NCBI GenBank assembly: GCA_038502055.1
Contig: JAXRKN010000043.1
Location: 5,394,001 to 5,458,000 of the forward strand
Source: Tanytarsus gracilentus
Lineage: Eukaryota; Arthropoda; Insecta; Diptera; Chironomidae
Direction: 5' to 3'
DNA length: 64,000 bases
In this document: piece after piece, positions 1 through 12,600 of the stretch
How the letters are laid out: each line of letters opens with the position of its first letter
How positions within the stretch are numbered: position 1 is the stretch's first letter
Notes under the pieces: model-generated
What the model saw: the letters and a program-made list of their open reading frames with translations, nothing else
Databases searched by the model: none
Told to the model about the DNA's origin: nothing
Made by a program: the position numbers and the translations under genes

Positions 1-2934
1 AGGACATAAACGGTTGGTTGTCGTTAAATGTTTTGATATCACTGCTCGCATACACTTCGCCCACATTAAAAAACTATCATCATTTGCGACCGTTCGTTGT
101 GTGTACTGAGAGGAGAGCACATTTAAAGGAATTTAAGATAATAATGCCCACACACGAAAAATTACTCTCACTTGTCAGCAACATGAGCTTGTTTTTAAAA
201 TTTATGTTATGAGATTATTTGCTTGAAACATCACTGAATTCTCATATATAATGAGAGCTTAAGGACATGCAACCAAACGTGAATCACGTTTTTGAAGATG
301 ATTGTTTGAGCTTAAAAAATTAATTTTAAAAGCAAAATTTTATAAAAAAGAAACTACTATACATCAAACTATAAAATTTTCAATTATAAGGATTCGAACC
401 TTGCAGTGTTTTTAAATATTCTCAAAATTATTTTTTAATATGACAAATTTATAACAGAAACTTTTTAATGATTTTTAAAATGCCAATAAAGACACTCAAT
501 TAAAACTAAACAGAGTTTACAAGACAAAATTAAAATCTATTAATTAAAGTTAATTACTTTGACGGTTGAGAATCGTTGTGAAAAGAAATAAATAAAAAAA
601 ATTCAGCTAAAGTAAAAAATTCGATAAGCAAAACTGTTTTAAAAAATTCTCATCTCATAATTTTTAATAAAAATATTCGCAATAATACAAAAGACATAAA
701 ATCCCTCAATGGGGCCGGAAAAGTTCTGAAACATGTGTTTCGAATGATTTCATTGTAACATATTGGATTAATTAAATATGTACGAAAACATTTCACTCAA
801 TGATGATAACCGAAAGATCGACGACAACGGCAATTTTTTTTATTAGAGAGCCGGCAAAAACCGGTACATGTAGATTTGGCGCCAAAACAACTACATATGC
901 TTAAACCATATGAGTGCGCGAGAATCTCTCACGCGATTCATTATCGACTCAGACCCACACAGCGCTAAAATCTCCACATATGAAACAAATATCAATGCAG
1001 GAGACGATGAAGTAATTTTTTTCAATGAAATTCCTTTGAAACGGAAAGCGATTGGGTAATTTTGCAATTTGTTAAATCGTTCTGGAACTAAACTGCAAAA
1101 TAAAAAATAAAAGTGAAGTTACGAAATTACATAGAGAGCGAATGATTTGCTTTGCTAATGCACTTTAAGATTCACTTGACTATAAAGTACTTAATAACTG
1201 GTTATCATGATACTCTTCTTCAGCATCACCAGACATTCCAATGTCAAATGGAAACATATGTGAGAATTTCTGGTTCATGGAAAATTAAAATGAGCAAAAA
1301 ATGCCAAACCTTTAATTTCTTCTTGATCGTGCGACGAAAGACGAGAAAAAATAATTTTTAATGGGTTTTTGTGCTCTTCTTTTTTTTGCAATGTCACACA
1401 GACAGAGTCAATAAACACTTGTTGCATGCATGATGAAAGGAAGCTGGCAAAAAAATATTTAATCTTTTTATCTCCACTTGTTGAATTTATTTATTCACAG
1501 TTGTCGTTCCAATTGCTGAATTCTTTTTGGGGGGCTATTATCGAAGGTCATGACGAGGATTGAAGGAAAGTTTCAAAAAATATTATTATCGATTTATAAA
1601 AATTCTAAGCTCGAAGAGGTTTGGCAACGATGCAAAAATCTCATCGTCAACCGTTGAAATTTTTAATGTGACAAAACTCTTTTTCCTCTAATTTATGATA
1701 AGTCTTGAACAAATGCGAGGAATTTTTACTACGAATTGATTAAGTCATGAAATGCTCCAGTTTCAATTTTTCCAATTTTATTCCCTTCAAGGATTAATTA
1801 AATTAAGGCATTAATTCCAGTGAATCTATCGCCTGTGAGAATTTTTAACTGCACGGTAAAATTCGCGATATATTGATTTTATTAAATTTTATCACAATTT
1901 TTTAACAGAAAACTTTTAGTATCAAGAATTATCAAAAGAGGAAAAAATATTACAATAATTTCTGGAATTTCTAAAAAAAATATCGCCTTAATTAAAAATA
2001 AACTTTTTTAATTGCTATTTTCATGCCCAGCTGATATTCGTGAGAGCAATAACAAAATCTGTTGAGATAACTGAACGAATCATATCCGTAACGACATTTA
2101 AATTCCCTCGCACACGCTTTAATGCACGTCTAGGCGGTGAATGTTATCAGCAAAATTATATAAAAGCGATAAAAGCTTAATTAATTAAATAATTTAATTG
2201 CAATTAAATTTTCATTGGAATTTTAAATGCACGTGATAAGAAATTTTTTAGTGTGAAAAACTAAATTAGCTTTTTGAACTTATTTTTTTTATAAATCTTT
2301 GGTTCACAATCTTTGGCTTTTGTAATTGAATATAATTTTTTTGTTTATAAAATTCAAGGTCATTTGACCATAAACAGATTTTTATTTAAATTTAAAAACT
2401 TTAAAAATAAAAATTATCTCTCAACCACAAAAATCACTGAACTCTCAAAATAAAAACATTTGTTGAATGACAGTTAGAAATGATAAGAATTATTGATAAT
2501 TTTTGCGGTTTTTAAAGAGCCACTTATGAGATTAAGGTTTTATGGGCAATTTAAGTGACGGTTGATAAAATAATTTAAATGTCACTTCTGCATCGAGAAC
2601 ATGTTAATTTATTGCCATTGTTCAAAACATCGCTTACTAATCCATCTCCATAAGTATCTTTGAATTATTAAATTTCAATTTATCTAATCTTTATCATTGG
2701 TTTTAAGTTTAAGTTCAATTCATCGACTATGAAAAATATTTTGTAGAATTTTACAGCTTCGAAAACTAAAATTCTGATTTTTTCTACATTTATTTTTGTC
2801 AACTGCAACAAGAGAAAATAATTAAGCTCACCGTTGATAAAAATAATCAGTTTCACTTGCGTACGCAGTTTACTTAACATCCCTTAAATGATATCAAAAG
2901 CTCTTGTTATCTCACTGTTTAGATAAAGAGTTCC
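1..2934. other. Upstream intergenic stretch, no gene seen
   Basis: A+T-rich sequence with only short, non-conserved open frames of about 60-70 codons and no plausible exon chain. A T-arm-like hairpin (AAGG-TTCGAAT-CCTT, minus strand) lies near 382-400 but has no tRNA body around it. The last ~60 bp before 2935 belong to the promoter of the first aminopeptidase gene. Confidence 0.6.
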
Positions 2935-2971
2935 TATATAAGGAGTTAAAAATTGTTCGATAATTTCAGTC
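2907..2971 (+). promoter_or_regulatory. Core promoter and GATA-type sites of aminopeptidase gene 1
   Basis: TATATAAGG lies at 2935-2943 and an arthropod-type initiator TCAGTC at 2966-2971. The initiator A is 33 nt downstream of the first T of the TATA box, the normal insect spacing. TTATCT (2907-2912) and AGATAA (2921-2926) match the WGATAR consensus. GATA factors commonly drive midgut genes in insects, which would fit a digestive enzyme, but tissue expression is inference. The second aminopeptidase gene has the same arrangement. Confidence 0.7.
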
Positions 2972-3004
2972 TTTTTTAGATCGGGTTCGCGTTAATTGGT
3001 AAAA

Positions 3005-6000
3005 ATGTGGCTTAAATTCTTTTTCGGTGTTTTAGTGCTCTATTTTGTGAAAGGAGACTTTGACCCGTTTCCTTCAAATCCTGAATCAGAATATGAGGAT
3101 GTCGCACCATTGAGGCCTCAAGACCCCGAAGGACTTTCATTTCGATTGGCAAACAATACGAGACCAGTCCATTATGATGTTTGGCTATCGACAGCAATTC
3201 ACGAAGCTGATTTTAGATTTAATGGAACTGTTCATATTCGATTTAGGACTTTGACACCTTCGACCAATATCACACTCAATTTTAAACAACTTACAATTAC
3301 AAATGTGGATTTATTGGATACTAATGAAATTCTTATGCAAAGTAATTTACTGACAATCGTTGATGACGTAACAGAATTGCTGGTAACATATCCAAATCAT
3401 GAGCTTCTAGCCAATCAACAATTTATTCTCAGTATTGATTACAATGGCGTCATGAGAACGGATAATTACGGATATTATCGTGGATTTTATGTCGATGAAA
3501 ATGGACAGCAAAGATGGTTTGGAACAACTCAATTTCAAGCCACAGATGCTCGACACGCTTTTCCATGGTAAAACATTTTAAATTTTTATTTATCAAAAAT
3601 TATTAAAAAATTCTTTAAAGTTACGATGAGCCACATATTCGTGCAGCTTATACACTTCACATGAGGCATCATCAAAGTTATCATGCGCTTGGCAATAAAC
3701 CAATTTTTTCAATCACACCACCAGATCAATTCGGATATGTGATTACAAATTTTGAGGAAATTCCTAACATGCATTCTTACCTCAATGCTTTCACTGTTTC
3801 GGATTTTATTTACATCGAAAATTCAACAGTTCGACCACCGCAAAGAGTTTATGGAAGACGTCAGAGAATTAATAATGGCGATGGAAATTTTGCTTTAGAA
3901 GTGAGTCCGGCAATCATGAAAACATGTGAGGAATATTATGGATTCAATTATACTTTCCCAAAAATGGATCAAGGTAATTTTAAAAATATTTTTTTGCAAT
4001 ATATTTTTATAACTGAAATGTTTTAAATTTAGTGGCACTGACGATGTTTCCGGCCGGGGCAATGGAAAATTGGGGTCTAGGTAGGAAAACCATTAATAAG
4101 ATAGTCGTGGACATCTAAATGAGTCCTTTTTCCTTAAACAGTTCTGATACAACGTTCACTTAAAACTTTTTTCTCCTTCAGTGAATTATTTGGAAATATT
4201 TCTGCTCTTCGATCCTCTTATCAGTACGACACTCAATCGAGACAATATAATTCGGATCATAGCTCACGAATTTATGGTGAGTAACTTTTTTCATTATCGG
4301 TCGTCGCATTCTGATAACAAAATCTCATATAATTTACTTCATACTAAAGCATCAATGGATAGGTAAGTTCTGTTTATTTTTCAAAGAGTTGCGATAAGAT
4401 TAAATTTGATGTAGGAAATATTATCAATCCCGAGTGGTGGACTTATCTGGTAATTAATGGCACTTGAAACTTGAAAGACTTTTAATTACTTATAATTTTT
4501 AACAGTGGATCAATGAAGGTTTTGCGACACTTGATCAATTTTATCTCAGCCACTTGACGTACCCTAACGACAGATATATGGACACGTTCTATGTGACGCA
4601 GACACAGCCGACTTTTATTACTGACGCGAATCCAAATATTCGTCACATGAGTTGGTATGTAGAGAGTCCTGCTGCCATTTTGACACTCTTCGACACAATT
4701 TCGTATCCTAAAGGTATTTAATAAATTTTAAATTTTAATAATATTTAAAAATGCTTTCTCTAGCTGGCAGCGTTCTTCATACCTTCCAAAATGCCTATGG
4801 ATATGCGACGTTCCAAATGGGCGTTCAATACCTTTTATTGGATCGTTTCCATCAGTTCCATAATTCTGAAATCCTATACGCAAATCTTCAGCGTGCCGTC
4901 AACGAAGATCATAGACAGGGCTCAATTCCTAATGTTCATATCTCAATGAGAACTTGGGAGATGCAGGCCGGTTTTCCAGTTGTAACAATTTCTCGAAGTG
5001 GAAATACTTTGACAATTTCTCAAGAGAGATTTATGTATGATAAAAGTTTACATTCTGATAATCTTTGGTGGATTCCATTGAATTATGTCGTGGGTTCAAA
5101 TCCTGATTTTTCATCGACTCGAACTGACATTTGGATGGAACCTGTGAGAAGTGTTTCAATTAATAGCAATGTCGCACCTAAACCATGGACAGCAAATGAC
5201 TGGATTGTCTTCAACATTCAAGCTAGTTCTTACATAAGAGTCAACTATGACAGCACACTTTGGCAGTTACTCATCAATCAATTAAATTCAGCAAATCGAG
5301 GATTTGAAAGAATTCACTATAGAAATCGAGCTCAACTCATTGATGACGCTCATCATTTAGCTAGAGGTGACAGAACTAACTTTAGCGTTGTATTAGGACT
5401 TATCGAGTACATGTGGCAAGAAATTGATTATGTACCATGGATGGCAGCAGATCGAACTTTCAATTTTTTGACACCAAGATTAAGTGGATCAAGAGTTTTT
5501 GCATACTATCAAGACTTCATTAGAAGATCAGTCAGCACTTTATTTAACCACTTGGGTGTCCAATGGATTGCAAACGAACCCAGACTTGATCGATTTTCAC
5601 GAACAATTGCTCTCAACTTGGCATGTCGTCATCAACTTCCAGACTGCCTAAATAGAACTAATGAAGAATTGACAGCTAATGTTTTTATGGGAAGACGAAT
5701 TGAACCTGAATATCGAGCTTCGATTTATTGCAATGGTCTTCGAACTGGAACTGCTTTACTCTTCGTAAGTATGCAGAATCGATTGTTAAGAACTTTTAAT
5801 GACCAAGTTGAAAGAAACAACATTATTGATGGCATGGCTTGCACACATAGTTCCGATCTTCTTTTTATTCATCTCAACCTCGCAATCACACCTGGAGTAG
5901 CTTTCACAAACGCAGAAAGGACAAGAATTTTAACAGCACCAGCAATCCACGGAGAAAGATCACTTATTTCAATGATGGAATTTATCGAGTCAAAATTCAA

Positions 6001-6238
6001 TTTGATAATCGCTGAAGGTCCAACTTTCTTGCCAAGCATGCTGAATAGCATTTCAAACAACATCGCATCTGATGCTTTGTACTCTAGGTTCATGTTATTG
6101 ATGGCCGAATTATTATGTCGCAATGCAATCACTTCTGAAATCTTCACTCAACACCTCAATAATGCTCGAACACATTTGAACTGGCAATCGGCAAATTTAG
6201 GTGCAATTTTAGAGTTTTTCAGCGAAAGAAATTTGTAA
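3005..6238 (+). CDS. Aminopeptidase N (M1 family zinc metallopeptidase), tandem copy 1
   Basis: Eight exons: 3005-3567, 3621-3973, 4033-4080, 4182-4276, 4351-4363, 4415-4449, 4506-4713 and 4764-6238, giving 929 residues. M1 enzymes remove N-terminal residues from peptides, and insect gut members finish protein digestion. Residues 1-17 look like a signal peptide. After splicing I see FPCYDEP, GAMENWG, and the zinc site HEFMH followed after 18 residues by the ligand Glu in WINEGFA. The catalytic-Tyr block ISYPKAGSVL is also present, followed by a C-terminal helical (ERAP1_C-like) half with the ACRHQLPDC cysteine pair. The protein ends without a hydrophobic GPI-type tail, so it is probably secreted and soluble. 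I chose ATG 3005 because it opens the signal peptide; frame upstream of it lies in the leader. The catalytic motif is split by an intron, and its second His sits on a 13-nt exon. Family assignment is firm; substrate and tissue are inference. Confidence 0.93.
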
Positions 6239-6258
6239 ACCTTTAAAGATTTTTTAGC

Positions 6259-6264
6259 AATAAA
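6259..6264 (+). terminator. Polyadenylation signal of aminopeptidase gene 1
   Basis: AATAAA 21 nt after the stop codon at 6236-6238, in the short gap before the next gene's promoter. Confidence 0.6.
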
Positions 6265-6342
6265 ATATTAAAAATAAATTTGCTGATAATTTTAATCAAA
6301 ATATTGCGTTTATACATCCTTAAAATGATATCAACAACTTTC

Positions 6343-6408
6343 TTATCAAAAACAAGAGATTAAAATTTGGTATAAAAGGCGAAAAGAGTTACTCGAAAAT
6401 TTCAGTAA
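6343..6408 (+). promoter_or_regulatory. Core promoter and GATA-type site of aminopeptidase gene 2
   Basis: TATAAAAGG starts at 6371 and an initiator TTCAGTAA has its A at 6404, again 33 nt apart. TTATCA at 6343-6348 (TGATAA on the other strand) is a GATA-type site. A block resembling TTAAAATGATATCAA just upstream is shared with gene 1, so the promoter was duplicated along with the gene. Confidence 0.68.
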
Positions 6409-6430
6409 AGGTTTGTTATAGGTGGCGAAA

Positions 6431-9400
6431 ATGTGGCTTAAATTATTGCTTAGTGCTCTTTTGATAACTTTTTCGAGAGCTGACAGTCCACATAATTTGG
6501 AACTGCAATCAGAAAGTTTTGCACCATTGAGGCCTCAAGACCCAGAAGGTCTTTCATTTCGATTGGCAAACAATACGAGACCAGTCCATTATGATATTTG
6601 GCTATCGACAGCAATTCACGAAGCTGATTTTAGATTTAATGGAACTGTTCACATTAGATTTAGGACTCTGGAACCTTCAACCAGTGTCACTGTGAATTTT
6701 AAACAAATTGGAATTATTCAAGCTGACTTAACGGATGTAAATGGAATAATCATTCAAAATAATTTGCAAATGGTTGGTGACATGGTAACTGAACTGCTGA
6801 CTTTTGTTATTTTACAAGAACTCCCAGCAAATCAAGAATTTGTAATTAGTATTCAATATTGGGGAGAATTAAGAACGGATAGCTATGGATTTTATCGTGG
6901 ATTTTATGTCGATGAAAATGGACAGCAAAGATGGTATGGAACAACTCAATTTCAAGCCACAGATGCTCGACACGCTTTTCCATGGTAAAACATTTTAAAT
7001 TTTTATTTATCAAAAATTATTAAAAAATTCTTTAAAGTTACGATGAGCCACATATTCGTGCCGCTTACTCGCTCCACATGAGACATCATCAAAGTTATCA
7101 TGCGCTTGGCAATAAACCAATTTTCTCAATCACACCACCAGATCAATTCGGATATGTGATTACAAATTTTGAGGAAATTCCAAGCCTTCATTCATATCTT
7201 ATCGCTTTCACTGTTTCCGATTTTATCTACATCGAAAATGCAACAGTTCGACCACCGCAAAGAGTTTATGGAAGACGTCAAAGAATTAATAATGGCGATG
7301 GAAGTTTTGCACTGGAAATCAGTCCGGCAATCATGAAAACATGTGAAGAATATTATGGATTCAATTATACTTATCCAAAAATGGATCAAGGTGATTTTAA
7401 AAATATTTTTAAGTTTTTTGATTTTATGAAATGTTTAAATTTAGTGGCACTAACGATGTTTCCTGCCGGAGCAATGGAGAATATGGGACAAGGTAAAAAA
7501 CATTTATTGGATAGTCCTGGATATTTTAAACGTGTCATTTTTCCTTTAGTGAATTATTTGGAAGTTTTTTTGCTCTTTGATCCACTTATCAGTACGACTC
7601 AAAATAAAACAAATATAGTTGCCATTATTGCTCACGAATTTATGGTGAGTAATATATTTTTATTATCGCGCGTGTCGCATTCTGATAACTCAAACCTTTA
7701 ATTTACTTTTAAAGCATCAATGGATTGGTAAGTTTTTTTTGAGCCTCTTGAGTGGTTTAGATAACATTTTTTGATAGGAAACATTGTCAATCCCGAGTGG
7801 TGGACTTATCTGGTAAGTATTTCAATCCACGCGTCAAAATTAATTATTTAAAATTTTTTAACAGTGGATAAATGAGGGTTTTGCGACTGTCGATGAATAT
7901 CACATTGCACATTTCACGTTTCCTGAGGATCGTTATTTGGACACTCTCTATACTATGTACACTCAGCAAGTACTTGTCATTGATGCAGATCCAAATATTC
8001 GTCACATGAGCTGGTATGTGGAAAGTCCTGCTGCCATTTTACAGCTTTTCGACTGGATTTCTTACTCGAAAGGTAATATTTTTACAATATTTTTAAAACA
8101 ATTTTAATTTCTAAGCCTAACTGTTAAAATCTCCAGCTGGTTCCGTTCTTCTCACTTTTCAAAATGCCTTTGAACTTTCAACTTTTCGCAAGGGTGTTCG
8201 ATATCTTCTTCTTGATCGTTTCCATCAGTTCCATAATTCCACAATTCTGTACGCAAATATTCAACGAGCAGTTAGCGAAGATCACGGAACTGGCATCATG
8301 CCTCAAGTTGCAACTGCAATGAGAACTTGGGAGATGCAAGCCGGTTTTCCAGTTGTAACAATTTCTCGAAGTGGAAATACTTTGACAATTTCTCAAGAGA
8401 GATTTATCTATGATAAAAGTTTACATTCTGATAATCTTTGGTGGATTCCATTGAATTATGTCGTGGGTTCAAATCCTGATTTTTCATCGACTCGAACTGA
8501 CATTTGGATGGAACCTGTGAGAAGTGTTTCAATTAATAGCAATGTCGCACCTAAACCATGGACAGCAAATGACTGGATTGTCTTCAACATTCAAGCTAGT
8601 TCGTACATAAGAGTCAACTATGACAGCACACTTTGGCAGTTACTCATCAATCAATTAAATTCAGCAAATCGAGGATTTGAAAGAATTCACTATAGAAATC
8701 GAGCTCAACTCATTGATGATGCTCATCATTTAGCTAGAGGTGACAGAACTAACTTTGGCGTTGTATTAGGACTTATCGAGTACATGTGGCAAGAAATTGA
8801 TCACGTTGCTTGGATGGCTACGAACAGAGCTTTCAATTTCTTGACACCAAGACTAAGTGGATCAAGAGTTTTCGCATACTATCAAGACTTCATTAGAAGA
8901 TCAGTCAGCACTTTATTTAATCACTTGGGTGTTCAATGGATTGCAAACGAACACAGACTTGATCGACTTTCAAGACCGATTGCTCTCAACTTGGCATGTC
9001 GTCATCAGCTTCCAGAGTGCTTAAATAGAACAAATGAAGAATTGACGGCTTCTATATTTAGTGGAAGAAGAATCGAAATTGAAAATCGTCCTGCAATTTA
9101 CTGCAATGGTCTTCGAACTGGAAATTTTTTGCTATTTCTTTCAATGCAAAATCAATTGTTAAGAACTGTTGGTAACCAAGGTGAAAGAAATTCTATCATC
9201 GATGGCATGGCTTGCACAGAAAACTCTGATCTTATTTTTGTTCATCTCAATCTCGGAATTACACCTGGAATTGCTTTATCTAATGCAGAAAAAATCAGAA
9301 TTTTAACAGCTCCAGCTACAAATGGAGAAAATTCTTTAAAAATTATGATGGAATTTATTGAAGCCAATTACAATTGGATAATCGCTGAAGGTCCAACTTT

Positions 9401-9611
9401 CTTGCCAAGCATGCTGAACAGCATTTCAAACAACATCGCATCTGAAACTTTATACTCAAAGTTTATTTTAATCATGGCCGAATTATTATGTCGCAATGCA
9501 ATCACTGCTGAAATCTTCACTCAACACCTCAACAATGCTCGAGTTCATTTAGATTGGCAATTCACTAATTTGAGATATATTGAAGACTTTTTTAATCGTC
9601 AAAGTCGATAA
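6431..9611 (+). CDS. Aminopeptidase N (M1 family zinc metallopeptidase), tandem copy 2
   Basis: Eight exons with the same phases as copy 1: 6431-6984, 7038-7390, 7445-7492, 7550-7644, 7715-7727, 7778-7812, 7865-8072 and 8137-9611, giving 926 residues. A signal peptide covers about residues 1-17. The zinc motif HEFMH-18-E, FPCYDEP and the Tyr block ISYSKAGSVL are intact, so it should be catalytically competent. One oddity is that GAMEN is followed by Met-Gly, where the family nearly always has Trp-Gly and copy 1 has Trp. Exon 5 is again 13 nt and carries the second zinc His. Several segments, including all of intron 1, are identical or almost identical to copy 1 while others are clearly diverged. 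There is no GPI-type C terminus. It has its own TATA promoter, so it is probably expressed independently of copy 1. Confidence 0.93.
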
Positions 9612-9621
9612 ATAATTTTTA

Positions 9622-9627
9622 AATAAA
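9622..9627 (+). terminator. Polyadenylation signal of aminopeptidase gene 2
   Basis: AATAAA 11 nt after the stop codon (9609-9611), giving a very short 3' UTR. Confidence 0.55.
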
Positions 9628-9629
9628 AT

Positions 9630-12600
9630 TTGAGTGTGAAATTGTGAAAATTATTTAAAATTAGATCAATTAAATCAGTACTCAGTGATCCAAATATTAT
9701 TCAATTCTGTCAAAGCAATCTAAATGGATTTTTCATCAACTGATTGATAGACGACCTAAAAAAACATTTTTTTTTCACTCTAACAAATTGAACTATCACA
9801 CTCAATTATTCAATGAGACTAAAATATTGATTTTTATGGCGCTTCAAATGTCAGCTAGATTTTGAGAAAGCTATTTAAATATTGATGGGCAATTTAATAA
9901 AATTGTGTCAACCATAAAATCAAACAATTCAATTTAAATTTAGCTGTCATCTTAAAACTAACAAAACTCGCCGCATTTTCATCCGATCACTTTAAATAAA
10001 TACCAGCTTAAACCCTTCTTCATCTTTGCATAATTAATCACTTTATTCAAAACACAGCATCATGTTCTCACCAATGGATTTTCACTCTCCTCTGGTCTTT
10101 TTGTCATAAATTCACTTTAACGTCAAAACAATCCTCATTTGGTCCATACGCGATCGTGAGTATTAAGGTTTGCATAATGAAATGAAAGGGACAGGGGATG
10201 AAAGTTAATAAAGAAAGTGGTCGATGTCACATTAGCGTGCTGCAATGCATCTCAGAAGAAAAATGACATAATTTTCTAAATCATTATGTAGAGCGGGTAA
10301 GGAACTGTGAATTCTGATGCATGCAACCCCTTTCTTTTTTTTTATTGAAACGGGACCTCTCGAATGGTCATGGGAAATTTTCAACAAAGTGAAATAAAAT
10401 TCTTAAGAATGATTTAAATTTTTTTCTAGATTCTTAAAATTATTTAAAATTTTATGTAATTTTAATTCATTTTTTATTCAAGCCAAAAAAGAGATTTTTA
10501 CATTCTTCGTATTCTTCTTCTTTTGACCGTATTACAATTAATCAAGGTGAGGCTCACATAATCCATCAGTCGATGTTGCTCAGCCTTAGGCATGAAATAT
10601 GATTTTTGATTTTTATTCTCTCTTCATCCTCCACCTTCATGTTTTCATATGTCTGACTTCGAGTTTCAAGCCTTCTATTGTTCACATTTTAGAGATAATT
10701 CCACACAAGAATCTCACAATGAACAGTGACTTGTGAAAATATTCAAAGACCGTTGAGGAGAAAAAGGAGCGAGACAATCAGTCAGTCAGAGCCAAGTGTC
10801 CTTTTTCTGTATGTCAAATTTCTAATCAACCTGATTCAATCTCATGTTTATTCACGAAAAAAATAAATATCTGATGCTCTTTTATAATTCCATCGAAAAA
10901 AAAAATATGTGAAAGGATGAAGAATCAATCAAATCATCTTACGCAATAGAAAAATATTTTTTATCCATCGAAAGTTGAGACGCTTAATATCATTAATTAT
11001 GCTCAACTGGATTCTTCCATGAAAAAATAAGATAAATTGAAATGTTAGTCTTGTTACTGATTTTGAACACGATTAGGAATTTTTAAAATTTTCTACCGTC
11101 AACACGTTCGAAGGGCCACTGAATTGCTAATTAGCCAAATATTCTCTCGTTCTTACACGAATGGACGCTGATGAAATACACAAATAGATCAATGAACCTT
11201 TTTCCCTATATATTTGTTATTCAATGTACGCATCGAGGCATGTAACAAACGCTTCCTTATGTAACCTCAGTCAACAAAAAGAGAGAAAGGATTAAAATCT
11301 TCCATGTTTGAAAAAAAAAATCTGTGATTTATGTCCGTCGTCTAATGTTGTAGAATTAACAGGTAAGGTTCCGAAGCAAATAATTGAATAACTCGAAGAA
11401 CTTGGAATTGTTTTCTTAACGTAAAAAGGGTTAATGAAAAGTGCGGCTATTGAGTTTTGTAAAATTTTAAAGAATAAATTTTAAAAAAATCAAATGCCCT
11501 CTCAACAGTTTTATAACATCCAAGCCATCTCTCTCTTTTTCTCTTGCGGTCACAAATTTAACCCAGCGATGTGCGAGAAGAGATTTCCTTTCATCCAACA
11601 AACACACTCATAAAAATGACAATGATCCCTCATATCGTCCAGTTCTTCTTCGTCTTCTAGCGAGAGAATAAAAACCATTAAAAATATAAAAACGCTTTAC
11701 AACCATTTACATATTTCGAAGATTCATGTGAAGGTATTTTTTTATGTTCACCAAACAAAAAAGGTTCCTTCACAGTGCTATCGATGCTCAAGTCCATTTC
11801 ATCTCTCGCTCCACGAAAAACATAAAACAGGTTTATTATGTACACAACACACAGCGGAGATTTTTCTCGTGTGGAGCCTTCGCATATATTCCTTCGTGCA
11901 CTAAAAGAATGGATACATGAGCGAGAGAGAATGAGAAAATTCCTTCTTGCTTGATTTACAAGCTCTTTCAACATATGCTGACCAGACATGAAAACTTCAA
12001 TTGTTGTGCAAATGCAGCAAAAAATTCTTTTGTAATTTTCAAACTTTTTTTGGCGCTCAATAACTTGAAATTCGAGAAGATTTGGTGAAGGACATAAATC
12101 TCAAAATTAAATTGCCAAAATGCAGAAAAATTAATTTAAAAATTTAAATGCTCATTTTTTAAGGATAAAAAGGAGAAATTTTACAATGGGAATTCCCGAA
12201 AGAAGAAGAAGAGATTTTAGATTTTAGTTGGATGTGTCGGAAACAGGTAAGAACTTGAAGGTAGCAGGTTGCTATTATGCGGTTGTAGGTGAGGCATTGA
12301 TGCTATTTTTATTGTTTTCTGGCTTGTGCCAAAATCAGATTCGAATTGGATGCACACCTGACTTCCAATTCGATGATAAAATCGTTAACTATTGTTATTG
12401 GATATTTTTTTTAAAAATTCTCTTTAAATTTTGTTTATAAAAAATCTCCTTCTTCGTAAAATATCCCTCATAAAATTATTTTACTGCGCAGTAATTTCGC
12501 GCCAAAAATCAGGAGCACACTCGAAGTCAAGAGGGATTCATTAACGAAAAAGAAACCATAAAAATCCTCTCATGCCATTTGTCACATGACAGTCGATAAA

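Noticed and set aside
370..410. Possible tRNA gene on the minus strand
   Set aside because: Only a T-arm-like hairpin is present; the remaining cloverleaf cannot be drawn.
5869..6147. 92-codon minus-strand frame inside aminopeptidase gene 1
   Set aside because: Shadow of a real coding exon on the opposite strand.
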